A model generated the notes under the pieces. It ran no database searches. It was not told the DNA's origin and saw only the letters and a program-made list of their open reading frames with translations. Of a DNA stretch of 64,000 nucleotides, positions 1 to 31,744 are shown one piece after another. The stretch is taken from contig NC_090246.1 in NCBI RefSeq assembly GCF_037325665.1, positions 93,594,499 through 93,658,498 of the forward strand, written 5' to 3'. Position 1 is the first letter of the stretch. Every line of letters starts with the position of its first letter. This DNA is from Littorina saxatilis. Taxonomy: Eukaryota; Mollusca; Gastropoda; Littorinimorpha; Littorinidae. The translations under genes and the position numbers were made by a program.

Positions 1-559
1 CAGGGAGGAGCTCGGTCGTTTTCCCTGTCAGACAGGGCGTGCGAGGTTCTGGTGTGGTGCCACTCGCATTGGATCATGATCTCAGCAGAGTTCCTGCCGG
101 GCAAGCTCAACGCTCTGGCGGATGCGCTCAGCAGGTCCTCTCAGGTGTTGCACACCGAATGGACGATCACTCACGGGGCGCTCCAACGCCTGTGGGCACA
201 GGTGGAGAAGCCCATGATCGATCTATTTGCAACGAGATTTTCAAAGAGACTTCCCATTTTCGTGTCTCCCTTTCCGGACACGGAAGCTTGGGCAAGCAAT
301 GCGTTGGAGATCTCATGGAGCGGCCTTCAGGCCTACGCATATCCTCCCTTTCCTCTACTCAGCAGAGTGGTGAGGAAGGCCGAGCTGGATCGTCCGGAGC
401 TCCTGCTGCTGGTAGCCCCCTGGTGGCCTTCCCAGCAGTGGTTTCCAGATCTGCTGTTGCTGGCAAAAGGGGTTCCGATCCCTCTAAATCTAGTGCGGGG
501 AGAGCTCGTTCAGCCAAGAACAGGCATCCCGCACAGAGACCCGCAGGCCCTGCGCCTAC

Positions 560-1652
560 ACGTTTGGAGACTGTGAGGTCGGAACTGCGGAAATCTGGCG
601 CTTCAGACTCTACGCTGGATTTGGTTTTTAAGGCGCATAGGTCCTCGACTGCGTCTGTGTATGCTTGCCATTGGGCCTCCTGGGCCAAGTGGTGTAGGGA
701 GACGGGGGTCAATGCTGTGGCCCCGCGCTCGTTACAGGTGGCAAATCATCTTTCTTTTTTGTCTGCTCAGGGCAGTTCGGCCTCTGCTTTGAGAGTCCGA
801 CGTTCTGCTATATCTGCTACTCTGAGACAGATAGGCAGATTGATCAACGTTAACGGAGTGATTGCTAGTGTGATCAAAGGGGCCGCTCTCCAGGAAGCGC
901 AGAGACGGACCTCTGTCCCGGCATGGGACTTATTTTTGGTTTTAGAATATTTGCGTTCTGGGGCGTTTGAGCCTTTGCAGGCTTCTAGCCTGACTGATTT
1001 AACACGCAAGACGGTTTTTCTGCTTCTTCTGGCTACTGCTCGGCGAGGCAGTGAGATACATGCCTTGTCGGGTCTGTCGGAAGACATCGCGTTTGAGCGC
1101 GATGGTTCAATGTCGCTTCATTTCCGGCCTGGTTTTCTCGCGAAAAATCAAAAGCCAGGCCAATCCCCGCCCGTGGTCCGAGTCCCCCCGCTTGGGACTA
1201 TCCTAGCTTCGCACGATCCGGACTTAGCTAACTGTCCAGTTAGGGCCTTGAAGTCTTACTTGGCTCGCACTCAGTTGGTTAGGGCCAAAAGCCAAAAACT
1301 TTTGTTCATTTCATTGAACACGAAATATGACAGGGACATATCGAAATTGACCCTTACAAGATGGGTGGCGACCCTCATTAGACGAGCTTATGAGTGGTGG
1401 CTCTCTAAGGAGAGGGGGGGGCGTTCAGTCCTTCCTCTGACATCAGCTCGAGTACATGAGGCCAGGGCCTGGGCGTCCTCTGTGGCCGTCTTACGTTCAG
1501 GGCGATTAAGCGATGTCTTGCAGACAGCTTACTGGAAGTCAGACGATGTATTCATCAACTTCTACCTTCGTGACATCTCTTGCACGCGACTGGATGGCTC
1601 CAGTGCTTTGCCGGCTTTGGTGGCTGCAGGGCAGGTGCTTGCAAGGACATAA
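560..1652 (+). CDS. DIRS tyrosine recombinase region (fossil element)
   Basis: Encodes the tyrosine-recombinase (lambda-integrase fold) that DIRS elements use in place of a DDE integrase to insert a circular DNA copy. Visible features are the N-terminal core-binding part (LVFKAHRSSTASVYACHW), the catalytic-domain Arg context TARRGSEIHALSG, the box-II HEARAWASS and the C-terminal YWKSDDVFINFYLRD with the candidate nucleophilic Tyr. It resembles the recombinase region of the DIRS copy at 10080-17278 motif for motif, but the two are clearly diverged. In DIRS elements this gene overlaps the RT/RNase H frame, as seems to be the case here. The assignment to the family is firm. Whether the element is still active cannot be judged. 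Confidence 0.8.
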
Positions 1653-1689
1653 GTAAGTTCCCTCCGCCTTTAGGAGGAATCTGCATTCA

Positions 1690-2073
1690 TAAGAATTGGA
1701 GTAAGAATATGTGATTAAATCGAAAATTTTTAATTAAATTTTGATTTAATATAATATACTTACCCAATTCTTATAGTTAATACCCTCCCATCCGTCCCCG
1801 CTGGATTATGTCCTTGGGGGTTTGTTTGACTAATAGTCTCGAATGAACATGACGGATGCTAGCGCTCACGTGGTGCGCAGGGTGTTATGGGTAACCGAGC
1901 AAGGTCAGGCCATAGCAACGGCTATGGCGTCGCTTTTAGCTTGGTTACCACCCTACTAAGGGCAGGTAATTTGAGAGGTTTTTCGACATCTAGCATGTGG
2001 GACTAAAGTCAATGCATTCATAAGAATTGGGTAAGTATATTATATTAAATCAAAATTTAATTAAAAATTTTCG
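1690..2073. repeat. DIRS internal complementary region and right terminal repeat
   Basis: The stretch 1721-1776 pairs with 2021-2072 as an inverted repeat of about 52 bases. The first copy is the internal complementary region, and the second is the outer right end. In DIRS elements the complementary region joins copies of the two element ends, and it is thought to template the circular intermediate. The sequence between (1777-2020) is the body of the terminal repeat and contains no open frame. Confidence 0.75.
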
Positions 2074-2351
2074 ACTTATGTGCAGACCTGCAAGTAACTT
2101 AACCCCCTTCGTGTGTACACGCAAGCACAAGACCAAGTGCGCACGGAAAAGATCCTGTAATCCATGTCAGAGTTCGGTGGGTTATAGAAACACGAAAATA
2201 CCCAGCATGCTTCCCCGAAATATAGAGTGCTGTCCCTTCTGCGCCAAGCGGCTGCATTTCAGGGCTCTCTCATATTTTTCGTACTGTTCGCCTTGAGTCG
2301 CCTTGTGGTGAGATATGTGCGCGGCATAAATTCTCGTATTATTATTATTAT
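2073..2351 (+). mobile_element. SINE body, headless, interrupted by the DIRS end
   Basis: Bases 2078-2215 match the body of the SINE at 27765-28136 and of the one at 61169-61544: the run CTTATGTGCAGACCTGC, then a stretch with GACCAAGTGCGCACGGAAAA and CATGTCAGAGTTCGGTG. The tRNA-like head is absent because the DIRS terminus abuts it at 2073. The tail ends in a short ATT microsatellite at about 2335-2350. The head presumably lies left of the DIRS element outside the window. Confidence 0.75.
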
Positions 2352-2387
2352 CTAATAAACAAAGGGAAGTAAGCGCTCTAATCTTTT

Positions 2388-2700
2388 TTTTTTTTTCATT
2401 TTCATTACTTTATTGTCCCATCGCTGGGAAATTCGGGTCGCTTCCTCCCAGTGGAAAGCTAGCAGCAACGGAGTCGCACTACCCAGGTGTCTGCGTGTTT
2501 AGGTGTATTCAGCCACCTGCACTTATGGCAGAATGACCAAGGTCTTTTACGTGCCATTGTGATGACACGGGGGTGGGACATGGCTTCCGTCTCTGGGTCT
2601 GCACATAAAGTTGACCCGTGTCCGTCCCGGCCAGAATTCGAACCTGCGACCTTTCGATCACAAGTCCAGTGCTCTACCAACTGAGCTACCGGGCCCCCGG
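2388..2700 (-). mobile_element. tRNA-derived SINE (family 1), full-length
   Basis: Read on the minus strand, it begins with a tRNA-like head (GTAGCTCAGTTGGTAGAGCA, then GGTTCGAATTC as the B box). A body follows with GGACACGGGTCAACTTTATG and CGTAAAAGACCTTGGTCATT, and the tail contains TGGGACAATAAAGTAATGAA. It is nearly identical to the plus-strand copy at 3540-3838. The internal Pol III A and B boxes fit a SINE promoter. It does not encode a protein. Open frames across it are chance. Confidence 0.85.
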
Positions 2701-2781
2701 GCATACGACATGTGTAATAGAGTAAGTGAGAGTTATTCGGAAGCAGTCTCCTGGCACCTGAGAGAATAACAAGCATTGAAA

Positions 2782-2839
2782 TGAACAAGCGACTTTCATC
2801 CTCATTTCAAGCAACTTTTTGAGGATGAAAGTCGCTTGT
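2782..2839. repeat. Perfect hairpin, about 22-bp stem
   Basis: GAACAAGCGACTTTCATCC is followed after a loop of about 15 bases by its reverse complement GGATGAAAGTCGCTTGTTC. It sits near the right end of the MITE at 2353-2877 and is probably part of that element's body. Confidence 0.7.
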
Positions 2840-3081
2840 TCATGTTCATTTAGAATACTTACTTCCCTTTGTTTATGAGATCTCTAAACAGCGCTCTGCC
2901 TCATTTGTGATAAGATTTTCTAAAACGTAAAGTTTATATGTTACTCAAAGTGTATCTATTGCACCTCAAATTGATTTCTCATTTGAGATAATAAAGTGGT
3001 ATTTTTGTCTTTATCTATCATGCAAATCTGTGGACGCACACTGATACCATGTTGTGTGTGTATGGTTTTATTTCAATACAG

Positions 3082-25110
<22,029 letters not shown>

Positions 25111-27752
25111 AGCTGAGAGAGCTTCCTTTGGAATACAAGACTGTGTGAAAGCAAGGTTTCTATGCTTGTGATTATGGAAAGATATCCATGTGGAGGTAAA
25201 ATCAGTGAAAGTAGAACAGACTGTCCACAAAATTTGACTGTATTGAGAAAAGACAGGCCCGAATAGCCTAATGTTGAAGTGACATTAAAAACCAACAACC
25301 AACCAAACAACCAACCAACCAACAAACCAACCAACCATTGAGAAAAGGAGTCAAATATACTTTATCCAGATCAGATCGAAGGTATCTAGCAGAATCTAAG
25401 TAATCATGGCTCTGCTGCTGCAAGAGGGTTTGAGTGAAGGTGCACACATTTCACATCAATTGCCTGTTATACCCATTTCAAATTGTGACTGTGATTTCAA
25501 ACCATCCTTTGCTTGTTGTTTGAATACGAGTGCTGGCAAATACTGCTGGCAAACACTGCTGCACAGTTATTACAGATCAAAGTGCTACCCTTGTTGAGAT
25601 GCACTCCTACTGTGATCAACACGAGGGCAAACATTAAGTTTATGCACTGTATTCATTGGTGTGCTGCAGTTTAAGATAAATATTTAAAAGTAATATAGTT
25701 TATAATCAAGAATGCATCATTTATTGCCTGCTTGTCTCTTATACCATTGTACATAGAGCATTCCGTCCATAGCAACACTCGCTCAGACTATTACTGTCTC
25801 ACAAGTGTGATAATGACATGTGCTTATTGGCCGCTTCCATCCAATCAGTGCCACAATACTGCGATTTAATTTACGGAGAAGTTTACCATAATACAGTTGT
25901 AAGCAGAGTTTATAGATTGTGAGTGGAAGCTGAACATATAGCATGAAGAAATACAGGTCTTATTTGCAATCCTTTTTCTGGAGAGATCATGATGTCATTA
26001 TTGTGGCCTTAAAATATGTTTTGTGTTTTAATCTAGTGGTTTACATGATGTGATTCCCTTTGTTTTATTGTCCAAAATCTCTGCCCAGCCCCCCCCCCCC
26101 CTGCCCCCCCCCCCCCCCAACAAACTCCCCCCCCCCTCCCTTGTAAGTCCCACCAAGCCTTGCCTACTCCAGGTCCTTTGGCCTAACTTTAGGTCAGTAT
26201 GTTTTGGGGCCTCATTTTATACCAAAGATTTTTGTATTTGTTGGTGTGTCTTCATTTTTTTAATTTTATTTATTTATAACGGTGTATATGATGCCTTTAC
26301 CCATACCCAATTGATGATTGTCTTTTATCTCCACCTCCCAAAGTGCTGTGTTTGTGTGCGTGAGTGTTTGTGAGTGTGTGCGTTCATGCATGCATGGGTG
26401 TGCATGTGTGTGTGTGTGTGTGAACTGTCATAATGGTTATAAAAAATGGTGCATTTTTTAAGCTAAATCATAACTAACATTTTTGCAAACGGTGTAAGCT
26501 GCTACCTTGATATGTGAGTATGGATAAAAAGAAAAGGACATTGAGAAGAAGAAAAATAATTGAGATATAATATAGGTAAAATTTTGGGGGGGATTTTTGT
26601 TATAACCAATTTTGAAGATGACCTTCGTATCTTTTTTATGGCATGTTTACAACTGTGTCAGTTTTAGCTTTTCGAATATTTTTCTTTGGTTTCATTAGCG
26701 TTTTGTCTTTTCCCCGATATTTCTTACTTTTTTCATCTTGAAAGGCACTGCGATTAACTACCGGTAATATGAATCTAAAAAATTTCATATTTTTGTAGTA
26801 CCTTTAAAAAAAAAAATGTTTTGGTAGAAAACATGTGTAGTTCTAACTGTGAGTGTGATTTTCGGTAACACCTTGAGTTTTACTGAGCATTTTACTCCTG
26901 TGATTCAGTATTGAAAATTAATTGTGGTTGGCAATTATGTGCGTCAAATAATATAGTTACGAGTTCCTCTTCCTCACCTTTATTTTACAATCAATTTTGA
27001 AGATTATGCACTTTAAGTATGTTTGTTTGTTTGTGTAACATAATTATGCAAGTGCTTCCCATTTCAATGTTTTCTTCTCAAGAGTCAGTAGAAGCTGTGT
27101 GAGAAAGAATTGAATGAAAAATGTGTCTCAAAAGAAACACAGAGAGGATACATTATTCTTCCATTGATTTATGTCATCCTTACGCATTTAGTTGCTTTTT
27201 CATTGAGAAGAAACCTTTTATATAAAAAAAAGAATGGCTTTGTTCTGACATGAATTGGATTTGTGCTTGAGTGAATACATGTATTATTTGTCTATGCATT
27301 TCTTTGAGTGAATGCATACATTATTTTCTGACGCATTTGCTAGAATATTACCTTTGTAGATTTTAAATGTAGACTAGACAAGCTAGCTGTGATCATGTGC
27401 ACAATATAGTACACAGTCCTATATACAGGGTTTGAAATTCCATTGTAAGAAGCCTGCTCATATTAATGTTGTTGTTACTGTTTATATAGTGCCAGTAGTT
27501 ATTAACATGTGGACATGATTTTATTATGTTAATCTCTTTTCACATGTGTGCATGATTGTTGTACATGTTTCATCAGATTTTACCCCTTATATCAAGCATG
27601 TTTCTTCATAATGATGAAATAATAATAAAACATTTATATAGCGCTTCTTGACAGCTTGAAGCGCTTTACAATGGCGAAAAGGAAAAGAGGGACAAATAAA
27701 GTCAGATTTTCTTTTAATTTGCGCTTAACTGTCTTTTTTTTTAGAACAATTT
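25111..27752 (+). other. Probable PKD1 3' untranslated region
   Basis: AT-rich sequence after the PKD1 stop with no coding signal. It holds a SINE-like tail with (AACC)n at about 25258-25337, poly-C tracts at 26088-26135, and a polyadenylation-like AATAAA within AATAATAATAAAACATT at about 27620. The true transcript end is not visible. Another candidate signal is AACAAATAAAAAAATC at about 31112-31127. Confidence 0.45.
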
Positions 27753-27764
27753 GAAATCCAGTGA

Positions 27765-28136
27765 TGGGCGCAGTGGCATGGTGGTAAGACGTCGGCCTCC
27801 TAATCGGGAGGTCGTGAGTTCGAATCCCGGTCGCTGCCGCCTGGTGGGTTAAGAGTGGAGATTTTTCCGATCTCCCAGGTCAACTTATGTGCAGACCTGC
27901 TAGTGACTTAACCCCCTTCGGGTGTACACGCAAGCACAAGACCAAGTGCGCACGGAAAAGATCCTGTAATCCATGTCAGAGTTCGGTGAGTTATGGAAAC
28001 ACGAAAATACCCAGCATGCCTATTCAACGAAAGCGGAGTGAAGCTGACTATACTAGAGTATAGTGTGGGGAACCCAAATGGGCAAACGAGCTCACACGTA
28101 ACCAGAAAATTCTGGAACGCTGAAGAAGAAGAAGAA
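27765..28136 (+). mobile_element. tRNA-derived SINE (family 3) with 12-bp target duplication
   Basis: The head (GCAGTGGCATGGTGGTAAGA, then GAGTTCGAATCCCGGTCGCT) is followed by the shared body (CAACTTATGTGCAGACCTGC, GACCAAGTGCGCACGGAAAA) and the tail TGGAACGCTGAAGAAGAAG. It is flanked by GAAATCCAGTGA at 27753-27764 and 28137-28148. The clean duplication proves retroposition of a complete unit. Confidence 0.9.
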
Positions 28137-28182
28137 GAAATCCAGTGAGGATACTTTGTACGAATGTTCATTTTATGTAATA

Positions 28183-29247
28183 CAGTAAAACCTGTCTCTA
28201 ACGGACACCCTTGGGGAATGGTAATAGTGTCCCTATTAGACAGGTGTCCCTTCTTCACAGGTGGAGGGGCCGGGGCAATATTTTACAAAGAGCACGTAAA
28301 ATGAACAAGACACTTTTTGTCAGTCCTGTAGTATGTATTTATTGGATTGAACATGAGACTCACTGAAAATGTGAGTAAACAAATGATACATGTAGCAAAC
28401 AACAACAACAACAACAACAACAACCCCCCCCCCCCCCCCCCCCCCCCACCTAACCCGTTCCCTACACACACTGTGCATCAAACTTACGCAAGTCGGACGT
28501 CACAAAGCTAAAAATAGCTGACTCTTCATCAGTCATTCAACGGGAAATTCCGCAGTGTGTCTCGACCAAATTGGGTCAGCTCTTGTTTCATTCAGTTTTT
28601 CTAGTCTCAGCATAAATGCATGGAACAAAAATTTAGCTGTGTTAACTATTGTTTCCTTCGAACGATTGCTTACAAAGAGAGAGAGATCATCACGTCTTCT
28701 TTTTCCGATTTGATCCTCGCGATCTGTGTTTTACCACATCCCATCTCCTTCGCCACATCTTGGCATGATTGGCCGCTATCTAGTTTTTTCAAGGCAGCGA
28801 CACGCTGCTCTAAAGTCAACGCTTTTCTTTTTCCTGCTGGAGATTCCATTTTCAAACACAGTAGTCTACTGTTGCTTTTGATTGTGACTGTATCCACAAT
28901 GCGGAAAAGCGAAAGTGAGTGAGCGAAAGTGGGTCTCCATCTAAACAAGCCACTGATTGGTCAGAAAAGGGACAGGACAACCAATCAACAACCATTTGTG
29001 CTACGGCTGCCGAGCACTGTCTGCATAACAGTCGAGTTTTCGAAGTTGCGTTTTTATGTACGTTGTGTCCGTTTGTGACACTGTTTACACTTCCTACGGT
29101 CCGAAAAATCGTGTCCGCGTCCGTAAGTGGCAGGTGTCCGCCCGTTAAAGGTTAGTTATTGTTGAAATCGTGTTCGTGCCATGATAAACTGTCCGTATGT
29201 AGCAGGTGGCCGTTACAACAAGGGTCCGCTAGACTCAGGTTTTACTG
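28183..29247 (-). mobile_element. pogo/Tigger-like DNA transposon, internally deleted
   Basis: The ends CAGTAAAACCTGTCTCTAAC and, inverted, CAGTAAAACCTGAGTCTAGC are flanked by TA (28181-28182 and 29248-29249). At 1065 bases it is much shorter than an autonomous copy. It keeps only the N-terminal DNA-binding part of the transposase (28670-28849, minus strand). The DDE catalytic region is absent. Confidence 0.8.
28670..28849 (-). pseudogene. Transposase N-terminus, psq/CENP-B-type helix-turn-helix
   Basis: A 59-residue frame from MESPAGKRKALTLEQRVAAL through KKLDSGQSCQDVAKEMGCGK to TQIARIKSEKEDV. This is the Pipsqueak/CENP-B N-terminal helix-turn-helix of pogo/Tigger transposases, which binds the element's inverted ends. 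The frame stops soon after, and no second helix-turn-helix (HTH_Tnp_Tc5) or DDE domain follows. The upstream 33 residues of the same open frame are probably not translated. Confidence 0.7.
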
Positions 29248-30762
29248 TATTCCCATTTACAAAGTAAATGAAGTCATTTTTTTTTCCTCCATTTTCTCTT
29301 CTTTTAGTTTCCTGTCAACTCCATCAAGCAAAGTATTTTTCTGTTTAGTCATTTCCATATTACTCTGAGAAAAAAGCTACCCAAATGCTTAACATGTAAA
29401 TGACGTTGTACGGGTTGAATCTGAAGAAAACCAAATCACGCAGAAGGTTTGCTAATTTGTTTGTCTTGTAAATTACAGACTTATCGGTCTGTTTATAATG
29501 GCTGATGCCTGGTGAACAGTATTCCTATTTGTAATCATGATATGTGAGCCAGTTGTGCAGTGTACAATGTAATGTTAATTGTGTTAATGATTCTGAGAGC
29601 AAGGTCTGTGACAGAAATGTATATCACCACTCCTAAAAATATACCTTCAACCTGTTGGTATGCAAAGAACATACTAATTGTGATTTTGCAAACAAGCTCA
29701 AGCTTTGTATGCCGTAAAATTCATTGCCTTGATACAAGAAAGCGGTGAACGATCTTGCGATGGCTGTGGCAGCTAACGCTAGGCAGTTGCCACCAGTATC
29801 TCAGATTTTTGATCACATCACACTTCTGTGTTGGATGTTACAGGTTCTGCTGATGATAGGAGTAACTGTTGCACGTTTTCTGGAACAGATCTTGCTCTTT
29901 GAATCTCTGATGCCGTCCAATAATCATTGCTAATCATGGACAAAGGCAGCAACATGCCTGAGAAAATCAGCGTGCCAAATCTTCTTTTGTACCTTTTTGG
30001 TCTTTATTTGTATTCTTCAGAAAATGTGTTTTCGTTCTCCTGATACTTTCTGATCTGTTTTCAATTTCCCATCTGTGCCTGGTATATTTTGTTTCAATGT
30101 AAAGGTACTGACTAATTCATGCTTAATGATTCCACGGTTACTCGATCCTTGTTATCGTTGATCTCATTCAGTAAATTCTGACTCTTTTCTCTTGAGTAAT
30201 GGAAAATCAGGGTTTTGCTTGTGAATGTTGTTTCTTTCAGCTGCCTCCATGGGAGACTGTTGTGATTTTTTTCTTGTTTTGAATTTGATACTATTTTGGG
30301 GGGGTACCTTTGTGATCTTTTATTGGGGGTACCCCTGCAGCATGCAAAATAACATTTTGGTCTACTTTGGTCAGTCACTGTTTCAAATCGTATACTCCTT
30401 CATTAGACCATTTAGCTGTAGCTGCCAGTTTTGATTCACATGTGCAAGGCACACCCAGAAAGTCACACTGCTCATTATTATATGTCCAGGCCACCGATGC
30501 AAGTGTTTTGTTTAACCAGAACATAGACATAACTTTGATCAGTCAGTTAAAGCTATTGTATACAGAACATTTTCAGGTGTTTGAGACACACCTTTTTTAT
30601 TTGTCATAAATTGGTGTTTCTTACAGTTTCAAAACAGACTATACACGTGGTATGCCTATTTAGATGTAGACACATGTATTACAAAAATGTGTCACCTCCA
30701 AAGCAGAAATGGTTGTGTATGGAAGCCTGGACATCTGTCGGTATAGAACTGCGTTTTTTTAA

Positions 30763-30928
30763 ATCCAAAAACAAAGAGACTGCCAACATTCCAAAATTCA
30801 GAATAAAAATAACAAGAAAGGTAGGTTGTTGGAACGTTTGTTATTAACAAAACAATACATTAATTGTGAATGTATTGTTTTGTCAATAACGAATGTTCCA
30901 ACAACCTACCTTTCTTGTTTTTTTATTC
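30763..30928 (-). mobile_element. Foldback family copy D, with imperfect 12-14 bp target duplication
   Basis: On the minus strand it shows arms (CAAGAAAGGTAGGTTGTTGG and its reverse complement) with a very short loop, then the tail (GAATTTTGGAATGTTGGCAG, TCTCTTTGTTTTTGGAT). Flanks read CTGCGTTTTTTTAA on one side and CTGCGGTTTTTTAA on the other, in the same orientation. It closely matches the copy at 3866-4152 without that copy's long loop. Confidence 0.6.
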
Positions 30929-31439
30929 TGCGGTTTTTTAAGCTGCAAAACGCAGTCAAGTCAGATCAGAGCATTTGAACAACATTTTGACCATTTTGAT
31001 TTGTGTTCTGTTCCGTCTGTTCAATTCTGAAGCTAAAATGATGGTTTCTGGCTGCTGGTGAGCCCAACAGACATTACCTAATTGCTTACTCTATCTTCTC
31101 TGTGTGCTAAAAAGTAACAAATAAAAAAATCTGAACGATTCGTGCCTTGCTTACTGCCTTTGAAGAATCATGTCTTATTTTTGTATTCCGTAGCCCTTAC
31201 CCAACATGCTAGAATTCAAATGTGCCTAGTCATCAGTCTTACAGCATATCAAGTTTGAATGAATTTGATTTCATGTGTTCTTATGTGTGTATGTGTCGGA
31301 GAAACATTTGTACATGTGCATGATTTTTCCTTGGCCTTAATTTTGTGATACACCTGTGTAATGTGATATACACTGTATATGTTTGTCCTTGTGCATTTTT
31401 ATAACTTGTTTTACAGTAGATGTACAGTTGCAGCACATC

Positions 31440-31744
31440 CAGGCATGGGAATTAAAAATTGTAAAAAAGGCTGAAAATGTGCAAGTAATAACAAAGTCGA
31501 CGGCGCGAAGCACCTAGCCTTACTAGGGGGTTCCGGGGGCATGCCCCCCCGGAATTTGTTTTCTCCAAAGAACCCAAATGGTGCAATTTGGTGTCATCTT
31601 AGCTCAAAGTTTGCCATTCAATTAAGTTTTTAGAACCATTTTTGCCTCCCCCAATTTTTTTTCAGCGGAAACTTCTGCTTTTTCGGCGGAACAAAAAAAC
31701 AATTCGGCGAAAATTTGCCTTTCGGCGGACAATTCCCATGCCTG
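31440..31744. mobile_element. hAT-like MITE with ACATC duplication
   Basis: Ends CAGGCATGGGAATT and AATTCCCATGCCTG, flanked by ACATC at 31435-31439 and 31745-31749. The interior has GGGGGCATGCCCCCC and repeated CGGCGGA/CGGCGAA. No frame is seen. CAG ends and a short target duplication fit the hAT superfamily, but 5 bases is shorter than the usual 8. Confidence 0.6.

Larger units (their letters stand above)
1..2073 (+). mobile_element. DIRS-family tyrosine-recombinase retrotransposon, right part (cut by window edge)
   Basis: Fossil retroelement of the DIRS order. Its left part lies outside the window. From left to right it shows the end of the RNase H / reverse-transcriptase region (PGKLNALADALSR, about 50-580), a tyrosine-recombinase region (about 560-1652), an internal complementary region (about 1690-1776) and a terminal repeat ending near 2073. 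The complementary region at 1721-1776 is the reverse complement of the extreme right end at 2021-2072, which is the diagnostic DIRS layout. The recombinase region is open through the visible part. The element ends inside a SINE, so it inserted into that SINE. Its terminal sequence (TCGAAAATTTTTAATTAAAT) is shared with the DIRS element at 48528-54649, so the two are relatives. Confidence 0.85.
2353..2877. mobile_element. MITE with 18-bp inverted ends, carrying a SINE and a hairpin
   Basis: The left end TAAACAAAGGGAAGTAAG (from about 2354) recurs inverted as CTTACTTCCCTTTGTTTA (ending about 2875). Between them lie a minus-strand SINE (about 2388-2700) and a near-perfect hairpin (2782-2839). This is a small non-autonomous DNA transposon into which a SINE later inserted. 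The superfamily is not determined, because no clear target duplication is visible. Confidence 0.6.

Noticed and set aside
359-1087. Minus-strand frames across the DIRS recombinase
   Set aside because: They are antisense to a recognisable recombinase and have no family resemblance.
2459-2788. 109-residue minus-strand frame and its plus-strand copy at 3508-3768
   Set aside because: Both lie entirely in copies of the same SINE. The matching peptides reflect the repeat, not a gene family.
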